From: an uncultured Methylococcaceae bacterium
GTDB lineage: Bacteria; Pseudomonadota; Gammaproteobacteria; Methylococcales; Methylococcaceae
Reading direction: 5' to 3'
Assembly (NCBI GenBank): GCA_903910005.1
Contig: CAIVXW010000489.1
Coordinates: 1 to 5,096 of the forward strand
Length of the DNA stretch: 5,096 nt
Under the pieces are notes generated by a model. The model did no database searches, was not told the DNA's origin, and was given only the letters and a program-made list of their open reading frames with translations. Each line of letters starts with the position of its first letter. The stretch's first letter is position 1. A program made the translations under genes and the position numbers. Below, piece by piece: positions 1 through 5,096 of this stretch.

Positions 1-35
1 CCCCATTCCCCATTCCCCATTCCCCATTCCCCATT
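1..35. repeat. Perfect heptanucleotide tandem repeat, (CCCCATT)x5
   Basis: Five exact head-to-tail copies of CCCCATT fill positions 1-35 and run into the left window edge, so the true copy number may be larger. The array is non-coding as far as can be seen: it starts 18 bases past the ridA stop codon. On the minus strand, the direction in which ridA is transcribed, it reads as five GGGG tracts separated by AAT, a canonical G-quadruplex pattern. Heptanucleotide repeats are known in intergenic DNA of some bacteria, notably cyanobacteria and some large sulfur bacteria. Any role here (3' end structure, copy-number variation) is inference. Confidence 0.95.
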
Positions 36-53
36 CACCCTGCCCTGCTGCCG

Positions 54-437
54 TTACAGCACCATCACGCCGTCCATTTCAACCCGGGCGGCGCGTGGCA
101 GCGCGGCGACGCCCAGGGCAGCCCGGGCCGGGTAGGGTTCGGTAAAGTAGCGGGCCATGATTTGGTTGACGATTGCGAAATGGGAAAGATCAGTCAAAAA
201 GATATTGAGTTTAACCACATCATTCAGACTACCGCCAGCCGCCTCCGCGACGGCCTTGAGGTTATCAAATACCCGGCTGATTTCCCGTTCAATGTCGCCT
301 TCGACCAGCGTGCCGCTGGCCGGATCAAGCGGAATCTGCCCGGACAGGTATACCGTATCGCCCACCCGCACGGCCTGCGAGTAGGTGCCAATGGCCTGGG
401 GAGCCTGGTCAGTCTGAATGATTTGTCTTGTTGCCAT
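54..437 (-). CDS. ridA: RidA family 2-iminobutanoate/2-iminopropanoate deaminase (YjgF/YER057c/UK114)
   Basis: A 127-residue protein of standard family length. RidA proteins are cytosolic trimers that hydrolyse the reactive enamine/imine intermediates released by PLP enzymes such as threonine dehydratase, so protecting other PLP enzymes. Visible family features are the N-terminal QAPQAIGTYSQAV (11-23) with Tyr19 near the usual active-site tyrosine, the LSGQIPLDP segment (31-39), and PARAALGVAALP (103-114) holding Arg105, the residue that binds the substrate carboxylate. Glu120 matches the catalytic glutamate. Cys107 of the E. coli protein is Ala here. The ATG at 437 is chosen because the family motif starts right after it and AGAGG lies 7 bases upstream (445-449). 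The open frame extends further upstream to 605, but that part is spoT read out of frame. The gene starts inside spoT with a 29-base overlap, so the two are very likely cotranscribed and perhaps translationally coupled. The stop is TAA. Confidence 0.96.
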   Translation of the reverse strand: MATRQIIQTDQAPQAIGTYSQAVRVGDTVYLSGQIPLDPASGTLVEGDIEREISRVFDNLKAVAEAAGGSLNDVVKLNIFLTDLSHFAIVNQIMARYFTEPYPARAALGVAALPRAARVEMDGVMVL

Positions 438-2667
438 GTAGATGCCTCTTTCGGAGTTCTGATTTGATGCGGGAAATTCTGACCACCACACTGAGTTTGC
501 GTAGCTCGCGCATGACCGCAGCCAGGTGTACCCGATCCCTGACCAGCAGGGTGATGGTGTCAGTCGACATTTGGGTATCCTGGTTGGTGATCTGGACGTT
601 TTCAATATTGGCTTTCATGCGGGAGATGGTCGATGCCACCGTGGCCAGGGTGCCCACCTGGTTCATCAGTTCCAGCCGGATGGTGGCCGGAAATTCCCCC
701 TGAACCTGTTTATCCCATTCAACATTAAGCCAGTTCAGCGGTTTTCTGCCCTGTTCAAGCGCGTTGTTGCATTCACTAAGGTGGATTACGATCCCCTTGC
801 CCGGATTGAAAAACCCGACGATGGAATCACCCGGTATGGGCCTGCAACATTTGGCCAGGCTGACCACCATCCCTTCAGTCCCCCGAATGATGAGCGGACT
901 CAGACCTGCGGTGCGGTCAGTGGCGTCACTGGCCGTGCGGGAACCCCCGGGCTGATCCGGCAACAACTGACGCACCACCAGAAAGGGAAGTCGATTGCCC
1001 AGGCCGATGTTTTCCAGCAAATGCTCCAGCGAGGGTTCCTCCAGAATTTGCAGCAGTGCCGCAATCCGCGCTTCGGCCACATCGTCAAGCCGTTCTCCCT
1101 GTGCCCTCAGTTCCTGATCCAGCAGGCGTTGGCCCAGCGATTGGGCCTCCTGTTTCTTGAAGTTACGCAGATAACTGCGTATTGAGGAACGCGCCTTGGC
1201 GGTCACCACAAAATTGAGCCATTGCGGGTTGGGGCGTGCCCAGGGAGCAGTAATGATTTCCACCGTCTGGCCATTGGCCAGCACCGTTTGTAACGGTACC
1301 AGTATGCGGTCGATTCGGGCCGATACGCAGGTATTGCCAATATCGGTATGGACGGCATAGGCAAAATCGACCAGGGTGGCTCCCCGTGGCAGTTTGATGA
1401 TCTTGCCCTTGGGGGTAAAAACATACACTTCCTGCTGGAACAGATCCACCTTGAGATTATCGAGAAACTCCAGTGAATCACCGGCGTTTTTCTGTATTTC
1501 CAGCAATTCCTTCAGCCATTCACGTGCCCTGACCTGACTCGACTGGGTGCCTGATTCCGGTTCGCTTTTGTAGAGCCAGTGGGCGGCAATGCCGGATTCA
1601 GCCAGTCGGTGCATGGCCCGGGTGCGAATCTGGATTTCCAGCGGTTGACCAAACGGCCCCACCAAAACCGTGTGTAACGACTGATAGCCATTGCCTTTGG
1701 GCACCGCGATATAGTCCTTGAACCGTCCTGGTATGGGTTTATACAGGTTGTGTACCACGCCCAGACTGCGGTAACTGTCGTCGATGGTGTCGCCAATCAC
1801 CCTGAAGGCATACACATCGTGTACTTCGGAAAACGACAGGTGCTTGCCGCGCATTTTCTGGTAGATGCTATAAAGGTGCTTTTCCCGACCGATGACCTCG
1901 CACCGGGGCAGGCCCGAATCTTCCAGTCGCTTTTTCAGGGCAGATTCCACCGTGGCGACCACTTCACGCCGGTTGCCCCGGGCCTTTCTCACTGCCTTCT
2001 CAAGGACGCGGTAACGCATGGGATGCAGGGCACAAAATCCCAGGTCTTCCAGTTCCTGCCTCATTTCACTCATGCCCAGCCGGTTGGCAATGGGGGCGTA
2101 GATGTCGAGGGTTTCGCGGGCAATGCGCCGACGCCGTTCGGGCGACATGACCCCCAGGGTACGCATGTTATGCAGGCGATCCGCCAGTTTGACCAGAATG
2201 ACCCGTAAGTCCTTGACCATGGCCATGACCATCTTGCGTACGTTCTGGGCCTGAGCCTCAGCCCTGGATTTGCAATCAAGCTGGGTCAGTTTGGTCACCC
2301 CGTCGACCAGATCGGCGACCTCCTCACCAAATTGCTCGCGCAATTGATCCTTGGTGATGGCGGTATCTTCAATGACATCGTGCATGATGGCCGCCATGAT
2401 GCCTTTGCTGTCCATGCGGAAATCAGCCAGGATCAGGGCGACCGAGAGGGGATGGCAAATATAGGCCTCGCCGGTCAGGCGGGTTTGTCCCTGATGGGCC
2501 TCTGCCGAAACCGTGTAGGCACGACGAATGTCCTCCACCTGCTGAGGCTCCAGATAGGATGAGACGATCCTGCTCAGTCGCCTGAACAGTTTGTCCTCCG
2601 GTAACTCAATCGGTTTGCAGGCAGACACGGCATTCATGGCGGTGAGCCGTTCATGCAAGTCGGTCAA
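409..2667 (-). CDS. spoT: Bifunctional (p)ppGpp synthetase/hydrolase SpoT
   Basis: A 752-residue long RSH protein; E. coli SpoT is about 700. It makes and degrades the alarmone (p)ppGpp in the cytosol. Domains in order: HD hydrolase about 55-200, with metal ligands His72, His96-Asp97 in HDVIED, and Asp163 in LADR; synthetase about 255-370, with Asp284 in DVYAFRV, RFKD at 315-318 (the RXKD form of bifunctional Rel/SpoT, not the EXDD form of RelA) and Glu344 in EIQIRT; TGS about 413-474; helical domain about 480-570; zinc-finger-like domain with Cys607, Cys608, His629 and Cys633; ACT about 658-738. Both active sites look intact by motif. The start is uncertain: TTG at 2667 overlaps the rpoZ stop by 4 bases (TTGA), while an ATG at 2637 would give 742 residues. 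Neither has a good Shine-Dalgarno sequence, and homology to E. coli SpoT begins only near residue 26. The C-terminus runs about 15 residues past the usual end, into ridA. Stop TGA. Confidence 0.97.
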   Translation of the reverse strand: MTDLHERLTAMNAVSACKPIELPEDKLFRRLSRIVSSYLEPQQVEDIRRAYTVSAEAHQGQTRLTGEAYICHPLSVALILADFRMDSKGIMAAIMHDVIEDTAITKDQLREQFGEEVADLVDGVTKLTQLDCKSRAEAQAQNVRKMVMAMVKDLRVILVKLADRLHNMRTLGVMSPERRRRIARETLDIYAPIANRLGMSEMRQELEDLGFCALHPMRYRVLEKAVRKARGNRREVVATVESALKKRLEDSGLPRCEVIGREKHLYSIYQKMRGKHLSFSEVHDVYAFRVIGDTIDDSYRSLGVVHNLYKPIPGRFKDYIAVPKGNGYQSLHTVLVGPFGQPLEIQIRTRAMHRLAESGIAAHWLYKSEPESGTQSSQVRAREWLKELLEIQKNAGDSLEFLDNLKVDLFQQEVYVFTPKGKIIKLPRGATLVDFAYAVHTDIGNTCVSARIDRILVPLQTVLANGQTVEIITAPWARPNPQWLNFVVTAKARSSIRSYLRNFKKQEAQSLGQRLLDQELRAQGERLDDVAEARIAALLQILEEPSLEHLLENIGLGNRLPFLVVRQLLPDQPGGSRTASDATDRTAGLSPLIIRGTEGMVVSLAKCCRPIPGDSIVGFFNPGKGIVIHLSECNNALEQGRKPLNWLNVEWDKQVQGEFPATIRLELMNQVGTLATVASTISRMKANIENVQITNQDTQMSTDTITLLVRDRVHLAAVMRELRKLSVVVRISRIKSELRKRHLHGNKTNHSD
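445..449 (-). promoter_or_regulatory. Ribosome binding site of ridA, inside spoT
   Basis: AGAGG on the minus strand, 7 bases before the ATG at 437. It decides the start of ridA against longer in-frame options and lies wholly within the last codons of spoT, so ribosomes finishing spoT pass over it. Confidence 0.7.
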
Positions 2668-2948
2668 AAGGACTCATCATCATCCCCCAGCGGGCCATGC
2701 AGGCTTGAAATCGGGTGCGGGCTGGGGGCCGGATAATCGTGTTTGGGACCGTGGATCAGATAATCACGGGTGATGTGGCCGGCTGCAATTTCGCGCAGGG
2801 CCAGCACGGTGGCCTTGTCGTTTTCCCAGGGCAGCATATTCTCATCCGGACGACGGGATAACTGCCTTGCCCTTTTTGAGGCCAGCAAAACCAGTTGAAA
2901 GCGGTTATCGACATGGGCCAGACAGTCTTCTACGGTCACTCTTGCCAT
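2664..2948 (-). CDS. rpoZ: DNA-directed RNA polymerase omega subunit
   Basis: A 94-residue protein, close to the 91 of E. coli omega. Omega binds the beta' subunit, helps RNA polymerase assembly and in E. coli forms part of ppGpp binding site 1. The N-terminus MARVTVEDCLAHVDNRFQLV and the following VLLASKRARQL are the family signature (1-30), and ENDKATVLALREIAAG (42-57) is the second conserved block. The last 25 residues are Pro/His-rich and end in an acidic GDDDESF; this tail is variable in the family. The ATG at 2948 fits the conserved N-terminus exactly, but only a poor GTAGGT lies upstream, 13 bases away. The stop TGA shares bases with the likely TTG start of spoT, so the two genes form one unit. 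No convincing promoter is visible in the 92 bases separating it from pgk. Confidence 0.96.
   Translation of the reverse strand: MARVTVEDCLAHVDNRFQLVLLASKRARQLSRRPDENMLPWENDKATVLALREIAAGHITRDYLIHGPKHDYPAPSPHPISSLHGPLGDDDESF
2684..2728 (-). promoter_or_regulatory. GC-rich inverted repeat at the rpoZ end, just ahead of the spoT start
   Basis: CCCCCAGC at 2684-2691 and GCTGGGGG at 2721-2728 are perfect 8-base complements separated by 29 bases. In the minus-strand mRNA they would form a stable stem within the last codons of rpoZ, ending 16 bases before the TTG at 2667. It could influence spoT translation or coupling to rpoZ. It lies in coding sequence, so chance from GC-rich codons is a real alternative. 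Confidence 0.4.
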
Positions 2949-2996
2949 AATACAGGGGTTTACCTACGGGGTTGGGTTGAATGGATTTGAGGGAAT

Positions 2997-3021
2997 CCCG
3001 GCCAGCCCTCAGGCTGGCGGG
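2997..3021 (-). promoter_or_regulatory. Hairpin in the pgk-rpoZ gap, without T tract
   Basis: GCCAGCC (3001-3007) and GGCTGGC (3012-3018) form a perfect 7-bp stem with a 4-base CTCA loop. Past a bulged G at 3000, CCC (2997-2999) can pair with GGG (3019-3021). It begins about 20 bases after the pgk stop. No run of T follows on either strand, so it is not a standard intrinsic terminator. It may protect the 3' end of pgk mRNA or mark partial termination, with read-through into rpoZ. No convincing -35/-10 pair is seen in the gap. Confidence 0.5.
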
Positions 3022-3040
3022 GACTGCGGCGACGTCAGTG

Positions 3041-4216
3041 TCAGTGGCTACGGGCTTCCAGCATTGCCACTGCCGGGAGTTTCTTTCCTTCCAGAAACTC
3101 CAGAAATGCCCCGCCGCCGGTGGAGGCGTAGGAAACCCGGTCAGCGATGCCGTATTTTTCGATGGCGGCCAGGGTGTCTCCGCCACCGGCGATGGAGAAG
3201 GCTTCGCTGTCGGCGATTGCCAGTGAAATGGTACGGGTACCTTCGCCAAACTGGTCGATTTCAAACACGCCAACCGGGCCGTTCCAGACAATGGAACCAG
3301 CCGCCTTGATCCGGGCCGCATACAGGGCCGCCGTTTCCGGGCCAATATCAAGGATCAGATCATCTTCCGCCACCTGACTGACCGGTTTCACCGTGGCCGT
3401 GGCCGTTTCGGAAAATTCCTTCGCACACACCACGTCAACCGGTATGGGAATCTCACCGCCACGGGCAATGGCCTGGGCGATCAGCCGCCCGGCTTCAGGA
3501 ATCAGGTCGGCTTCGTACAGGGATTTGCCCACCGGGTAACCGGCGGCTGCGATAAACGTATTGGCAATCCCGCCGCCTACAATCAACTGATCAACCACAC
3601 CGGACAGCGACTCCAGTACCAGCAGTTTGGTGGAAACCTTGGAACCGCCAACAATGGCCAGCAGGGGGTGTTTGGGTTCATGCAGTGCCCGCCCCAGTGC
3701 CTCAAGTTCGGCGGCCAGCAGGATACCGGCACAGGCTACCGGCGCGTGACGACCCACGCCGTGGGTTGAGGCCTCGGCCCGGTGCGAGGTGCCAAAGGCA
3801 TCCATGACGTAAATGTCACAGAGGGCTGCCATTTTGCGGGACAGTTCCGCATCGTCCTTTTTCTCGCCCCGGTTGAAACGGACGTTTTCGCACAGAACCA
3901 GTTCGCCGGGTGCGACGTCAACCCCATCCAGCCAGTGTGTTACCAGTCGCACCGGCCTGTCCAGTAGTTCCGCCAACCGGTTGGCGACCGGTCTCAGGGA
4001 AAATTCCCCGGCATATTCGCCTTCAACCGGGCGGCCCAGATGGGACATCACCATGACCCTGGCTCCAGCCGCCATGCAATGACGCAGGGTGGGTAAACTG
4101 GCCAGGATACGGGTGTCGCTGGTGACCTTGCCGTCCTTGACCGGCACGTTCAGATCCTCACGAATCAGAACCCGTTTGCCGTTGAGATCGAGATCGGTCA
4201 TTCTTTTGAATGTCAT
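3041..4216 (-). CDS. pgk: Phosphoglycerate kinase
   Basis: A 391-residue protein of normal bacterial length. It transfers phosphate between 1,3-bisphosphoglycerate and ADP, giving 3-phosphoglycerate and ATP, in glycolysis; the reverse serves gluconeogenesis and the Calvin cycle. It is cytosolic and monomeric. The N-terminal substrate domain shows the signature RVLIREDLNVPV (15-26, with Asp21 and Asn23), SHLGRP (58-63), Arg36, Arg113 in NVRF and Arg146 in HRAEAS. The C-terminal nucleotide domain shows GGSKVSTK (190-197, Lys193 and Lys197), GPVGVFE (313-319) and GGGDT (344-348). No key residue is missing. The ATG at 4216 has a strong GAGGAG 6 bases upstream, and E. coli Pgk also begins five residues before MTDLDL; the internal ATG at 4201 is less likely. 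It follows the thioredoxin-fold gene by 32 bases, probably in one transcript. A second in-frame TGA follows the stop after one codon. The usual glycolytic neighbours (gap, fba, pyk) are not in this window. Confidence 0.98.
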   Translation of the reverse strand: MTFKRMTDLDLNGKRVLIREDLNVPVKDGKVTSDTRILASLPTLRHCMAAGARVMVMSHLGRPVEGEYAGEFSLRPVANRLAELLDRPVRLVTHWLDGVDVAPGELVLCENVRFNRGEKKDDAELSRKMAALCDIYVMDAFGTSHRAEASTHGVGRHAPVACAGILLAAELEALGRALHEPKHPLLAIVGGSKVSTKLLVLESLSGVVDQLIVGGGIANTFIAAAGYPVGKSLYEADLIPEAGRLIAQAIARGGEIPIPVDVVCAKEFSETATATVKPVSQVAEDDLILDIGPETAALYAARIKAAGSIVWNGPVGVFEIDQFGEGTRTISLAIADSEAFSIAGGGDTLAAIEKYGIADRVSYASTGGGAFLEFLEGKKLPAVAMLEARSH

Positions 4217-4222
4217 TGGATA

Positions 4223-4228
4223 CTCCTC
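4223..4228 (-). promoter_or_regulatory. Strong ribosome binding site of pgk
   Basis: GAGGAG on the minus strand, 6 bases before the ATG at 4216. It is the best Shine-Dalgarno sequence in the window, fixes the pgk start, and fits high expression of a central metabolic enzyme. Confidence 0.85.
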
Positions 4229-4248
4229 AAGAATTGGATATGGAATGA

Positions 4249-4806
4249 TTAACCATCACGCCATTTGATGGAGCAACCGATACCGGGTATCTGCTGCTCC
4301 GGCCCCTTTCCGGTTGCGGCGACCTGTTTCATGGCGTCGAACAGTTCGCGGGGTAAATCGGGCGGGTTGACTTCGCGTCGGCTGGCGTCGAGACGGCCCC
4401 GGTACTGCAATTCAAGCCGGTTGTTGTAACCAAAGAAATCCGGCGTGCAAACCGCGCCATAGGCCCGGGCCACTGCCTGGGTTTCGTCATACAGATACGG
4501 GAATGGATAGCCCCAGCGTTCAGCCACGCCCTTCATGTTGTCGAAGGAATCATCCGGGTAATTGACCGTATCGTTCGACATGATGGCAACGGAATAAACC
4601 CCCAGTTCCCTGAGTTCACGGGTATCCCGGACGATACGGTCCTGTATCGCCTTGACATAGGGACAATGATTACAAATGAACATCACCAGCAATCCCTGCG
4701 GACCCTGACAGTCCTGCAATGTCCAGATACGGCCATCCGTACCGGGCAGGGAGAAATCGGGAGCGGGTTTGCCAAAATCACACACGGGGGTTTCCAGACT
4801 TGCCAT
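4249..4806 (-). CDS. Thioredoxin-fold protein, AhpC/TSA-like redoxin family
   Basis: A 185-residue protein with no signal peptide or membrane segment, so probably cytosolic. It begins with the peroxiredoxin-like FGKPAPDFSLPGTDG (11-25), followed by a central LLVMFICNHCPYV (39-51) that places a CNHC motif (Cys45, Cys48) after a beta strand as in thioredoxins. Later landmarks are AIMSNDTVNYPDDSFDNM (74-91), PYLYDET (103-109), CTPDFFGY (120-127, with the cis-Pro region after Cys120) and a closing GCSIKW (177-182). The CNHCP motif with CTPDFF is typical of a widespread family annotated as thioredoxin or redoxin domain protein. Thiol-disulfide exchange or peroxide reduction is the likely chemistry; partner and substrate are unknown. 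The ATG at 4806 is preferred, with AAAGG 9 bases upstream. The longer frame starts with TTG at 4851 and adds 15 residues not resembling the family. It ends 32 bases before pgk. Confidence 0.9.
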   Translation of the reverse strand: MASLETPVCDFGKPAPDFSLPGTDGRIWTLQDCQGPQGLLVMFICNHCPYVKAIQDRIVRDTRELRELGVYSVAIMSNDTVNYPDDSFDNMKGVAERWGYPFPYLYDETQAVARAYGAVCTPDFFGYNNRLELQYRGRLDASRREVNPPDLPRELFDAMKQVAATGKGPEQQIPGIGCSIKWRDG

Positions 4807-4815
4807 ATCGGGGTA

Positions 4816-4820
4816 CCTTT
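4816..4820 (-). promoter_or_regulatory. Ribosome binding site deciding the redoxin gene start
   Basis: AAAGG on the minus strand, 9 bases before the ATG at 4806. Its position supports that ATG over the upstream in-frame TTG at 4851. Confidence 0.6.
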
Positions 4821-4836
4821 GGGTTGGGGGAATAAG

Positions 4837-4866
4837 AAAAAACGGTGACAATCATATCATCCACCG
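4837..4866 (-). terminator. Possible intrinsic terminator of the upstream gene
   Basis: On the minus strand CGGTG (4866-4862) can pair with CACCG (4847-4843), with G-T pairs extending the stem at both ends and a 12-14 base AT-rich loop, directly followed by six T (4842-4837) and then CTT. It lies about 75 bases after the stop at 4941 of the gene entering from the right. The stem is short and the loop large, so strength is doubtful. A sigma70-like -10 element lies in the loop, so one of the two readings may be wrong. Confidence 0.4.
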
Positions 4867-4880
4867 CATCATCCTGACAC
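4851..4880 (-). promoter_or_regulatory. Possible sigma70 promoter for the redoxin-pgk genes
   Basis: On the minus strand GTGTCA (4880-4875, 4 of 6 to TTGACA) is followed after 18 bases by TATGAT (4856-4851, 5 of 6 to TATAAT). Transcription would start near 4844, leaving a leader of about 38 bases to the ATG at 4806. It is the best promoter candidate seen upstream of the gene set, but found by eye only. Confidence 0.45.
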
Positions 4881-4918
4881 CGGCAACGCCCACGTCCGCA
4901 CACGGGAGGGAGACCGGA

Positions 4919-4937
4919 GGCGGCGCGGGGGGCCGCC
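4919..4937 (-). other. GC-rich inverted repeat just past the right-hand gene
   Basis: GGCGGC (4919-4924) and GCCGCC (4932-4937) are 6-base perfect complements around a 7-base loop, starting 3 bases past the stop codon at 4941. No T tract follows. It may be a 3' end structure of the upstream mRNA. The rest of 4867-4918 shows nothing else I can support. Confidence 0.35.
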
Positions 4938-4940
4938 AAC

Positions 4941-5096
4941 TCAGGCTTGCATTCTGCCCATGAATCCGTCAAATTGCGTGCCTTTGCGGGAATCATCGCC
5001 CGTCTGTCTGATAATGAACCATTTTTCCATGGGATCCCAGGCCCGACTCCCCAAGGGGACGAAACTCCCGGTGTCCAACAACCGCAGGAAGTCTGC
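4941..5096 (-). CDS. 3' end of an unrecognised gene (partial, runs off the right edge)
   Basis: The minus-strand frame is open from the window edge for 51 codons to a TGA at 4943-4941. The predicted peptide begins ADFLRLLDTGSFVPLGSRAW, contains WDPMEKWFIIRQTGDD, and ends FDGFMGRMQA. Its mix of aromatic, acidic and hydrophobic residues looks like a real protein end, it has the same direction as all other genes, and hairpins follow its stop. I do not recognise the family, and no function is proposed. The plus strand is also open here from an ATG at 4960 to the edge, so coding on the other strand cannot be excluded. That alternative lacks a good ribosome binding site and its peptide is rich in Ser, Pro and Asn. 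Confidence 0.55.
   Translation of the reverse strand, partial: ADFLRLLDTGSFVPLGSRAWDPMEKWFIIRQTGDDSRKGTQFDGFMGRMQA

Noticed and set aside
1..35. CRISPR array
   Set aside because: The units are 7 bases with no spacers between them; a simple tandem repeat.
438..605. In-frame 56-residue upstream extension of ridA
   Set aside because: It is spoT coding sequence in another frame, does not resemble RidA, and the ATG at 437 has its own ribosome binding site and the conserved N-terminus.
526..1185. Long plus-strand open frame of 219 codons
   Set aside because: Lies antisense within spoT, whose domains are continuous across it; the peptide shows no recognisable motif.
1750..2208. Plus-strand open frame of 152 codons
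   Set aside because: Antisense to the spoT HD and synthetase region; explained by high GC and codon bias of the real gene.
3034..3045. Direct repeat GTCAGT x2 at the pgk stop
   Set aside because: Too short to be meaningful; its only visible effect is a second in-frame TGA.
2977..3309. Plus-strand open frame of 110 codons very rich in Arg, starting in the pgk-rpoZ gap
   Set aside because: Antisense to the pgk end, Arg/Gly/Pro bias typical of shadow frames, and no convincing ribosome binding site.
2905..3351. Minus-strand open frame of 148 codons crossing the pgk-rpoZ gap
   Set aside because: Out of frame with both pgk and rpoZ, overlaps the conserved pgk C-terminus, and is rich in Pro, Arg and Ser as expected of a shadow frame.
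4807..4851. Longer redoxin start at TTG 4851
   Set aside because: Rare start codon, no ribosome binding site, an N-terminal addition unlike the family, and it would overlap the probable promoter.
4960..5096. Plus-strand gene starting at ATG 4960 and leaving the window
   Set aside because: Open but weak: no good ribosome binding site, unlikely composition, and opposite to a better minus-strand frame. Not fully excluded.

Overview
The window reads as chromosomal housekeeping DNA of a moderately GC-rich proteobacterium, most likely a gammaproteobacterium. The evidence is the rpoZ-spoT-ridA order and the close resemblance, from memory, of the Pgk, omega, SpoT and RidA proteins to their enterobacterial counterparts. 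I cannot name the genus. Every convincing gene lies on the minus strand, so transcription runs from high to low coordinates.

In transcription order: (1) the 3' end of an unrecognised gene enters at the right edge and stops at 4941. (2) About 135 bases of non-coding DNA follow, holding a GC-rich inverted repeat, a terminator-like hairpin with a T tract, and an overlapping sigma70-like promoter. (3) A thioredoxin-fold protein of the AhpC/TSA-like family with a CNHC motif (4806-4249). (4) Phosphoglycerate kinase, pgk (4216-3041), 32 bases downstream with a strong ribosome binding site. (5) A 92-base gap with a hairpin that lacks a T tract. (6) rpoZ, the RNA polymerase omega subunit (2948-2664). 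(7) spoT, the bifunctional (p)ppGpp synthetase/hydrolase (start about 2667 to 409), whose probable TTG start overlaps the rpoZ stop by 4 bases. (8) ridA, the enamine/imine deaminase (437-54), whose start lies inside the end of spoT with a 29-base overlap. (9) At the left edge, just past the ridA stop, five perfect copies of a heptamer, which on the transcribed RNA is a G-quadruplex-type sequence.

Functionally, rpoZ-spoT-ridA couples an RNA polymerase subunit linked to ppGpp response, the enzyme that makes and degrades ppGpp, and a metabolite damage-control enzyme. This cluster is well known. What is less usual is its upstream neighbour: pgk and a redox protein take the place where gmk (guanylate kinase) is commonly found. 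I found no CRISPR array, mobile element, RNA gene or defence system, and no wholly new system. The points worth a second look are the repeat at the left edge, the overlapping starts and stops, the RNA structure ahead of spoT, the unidentified gene end at the right, and the overlapping terminator and promoter.
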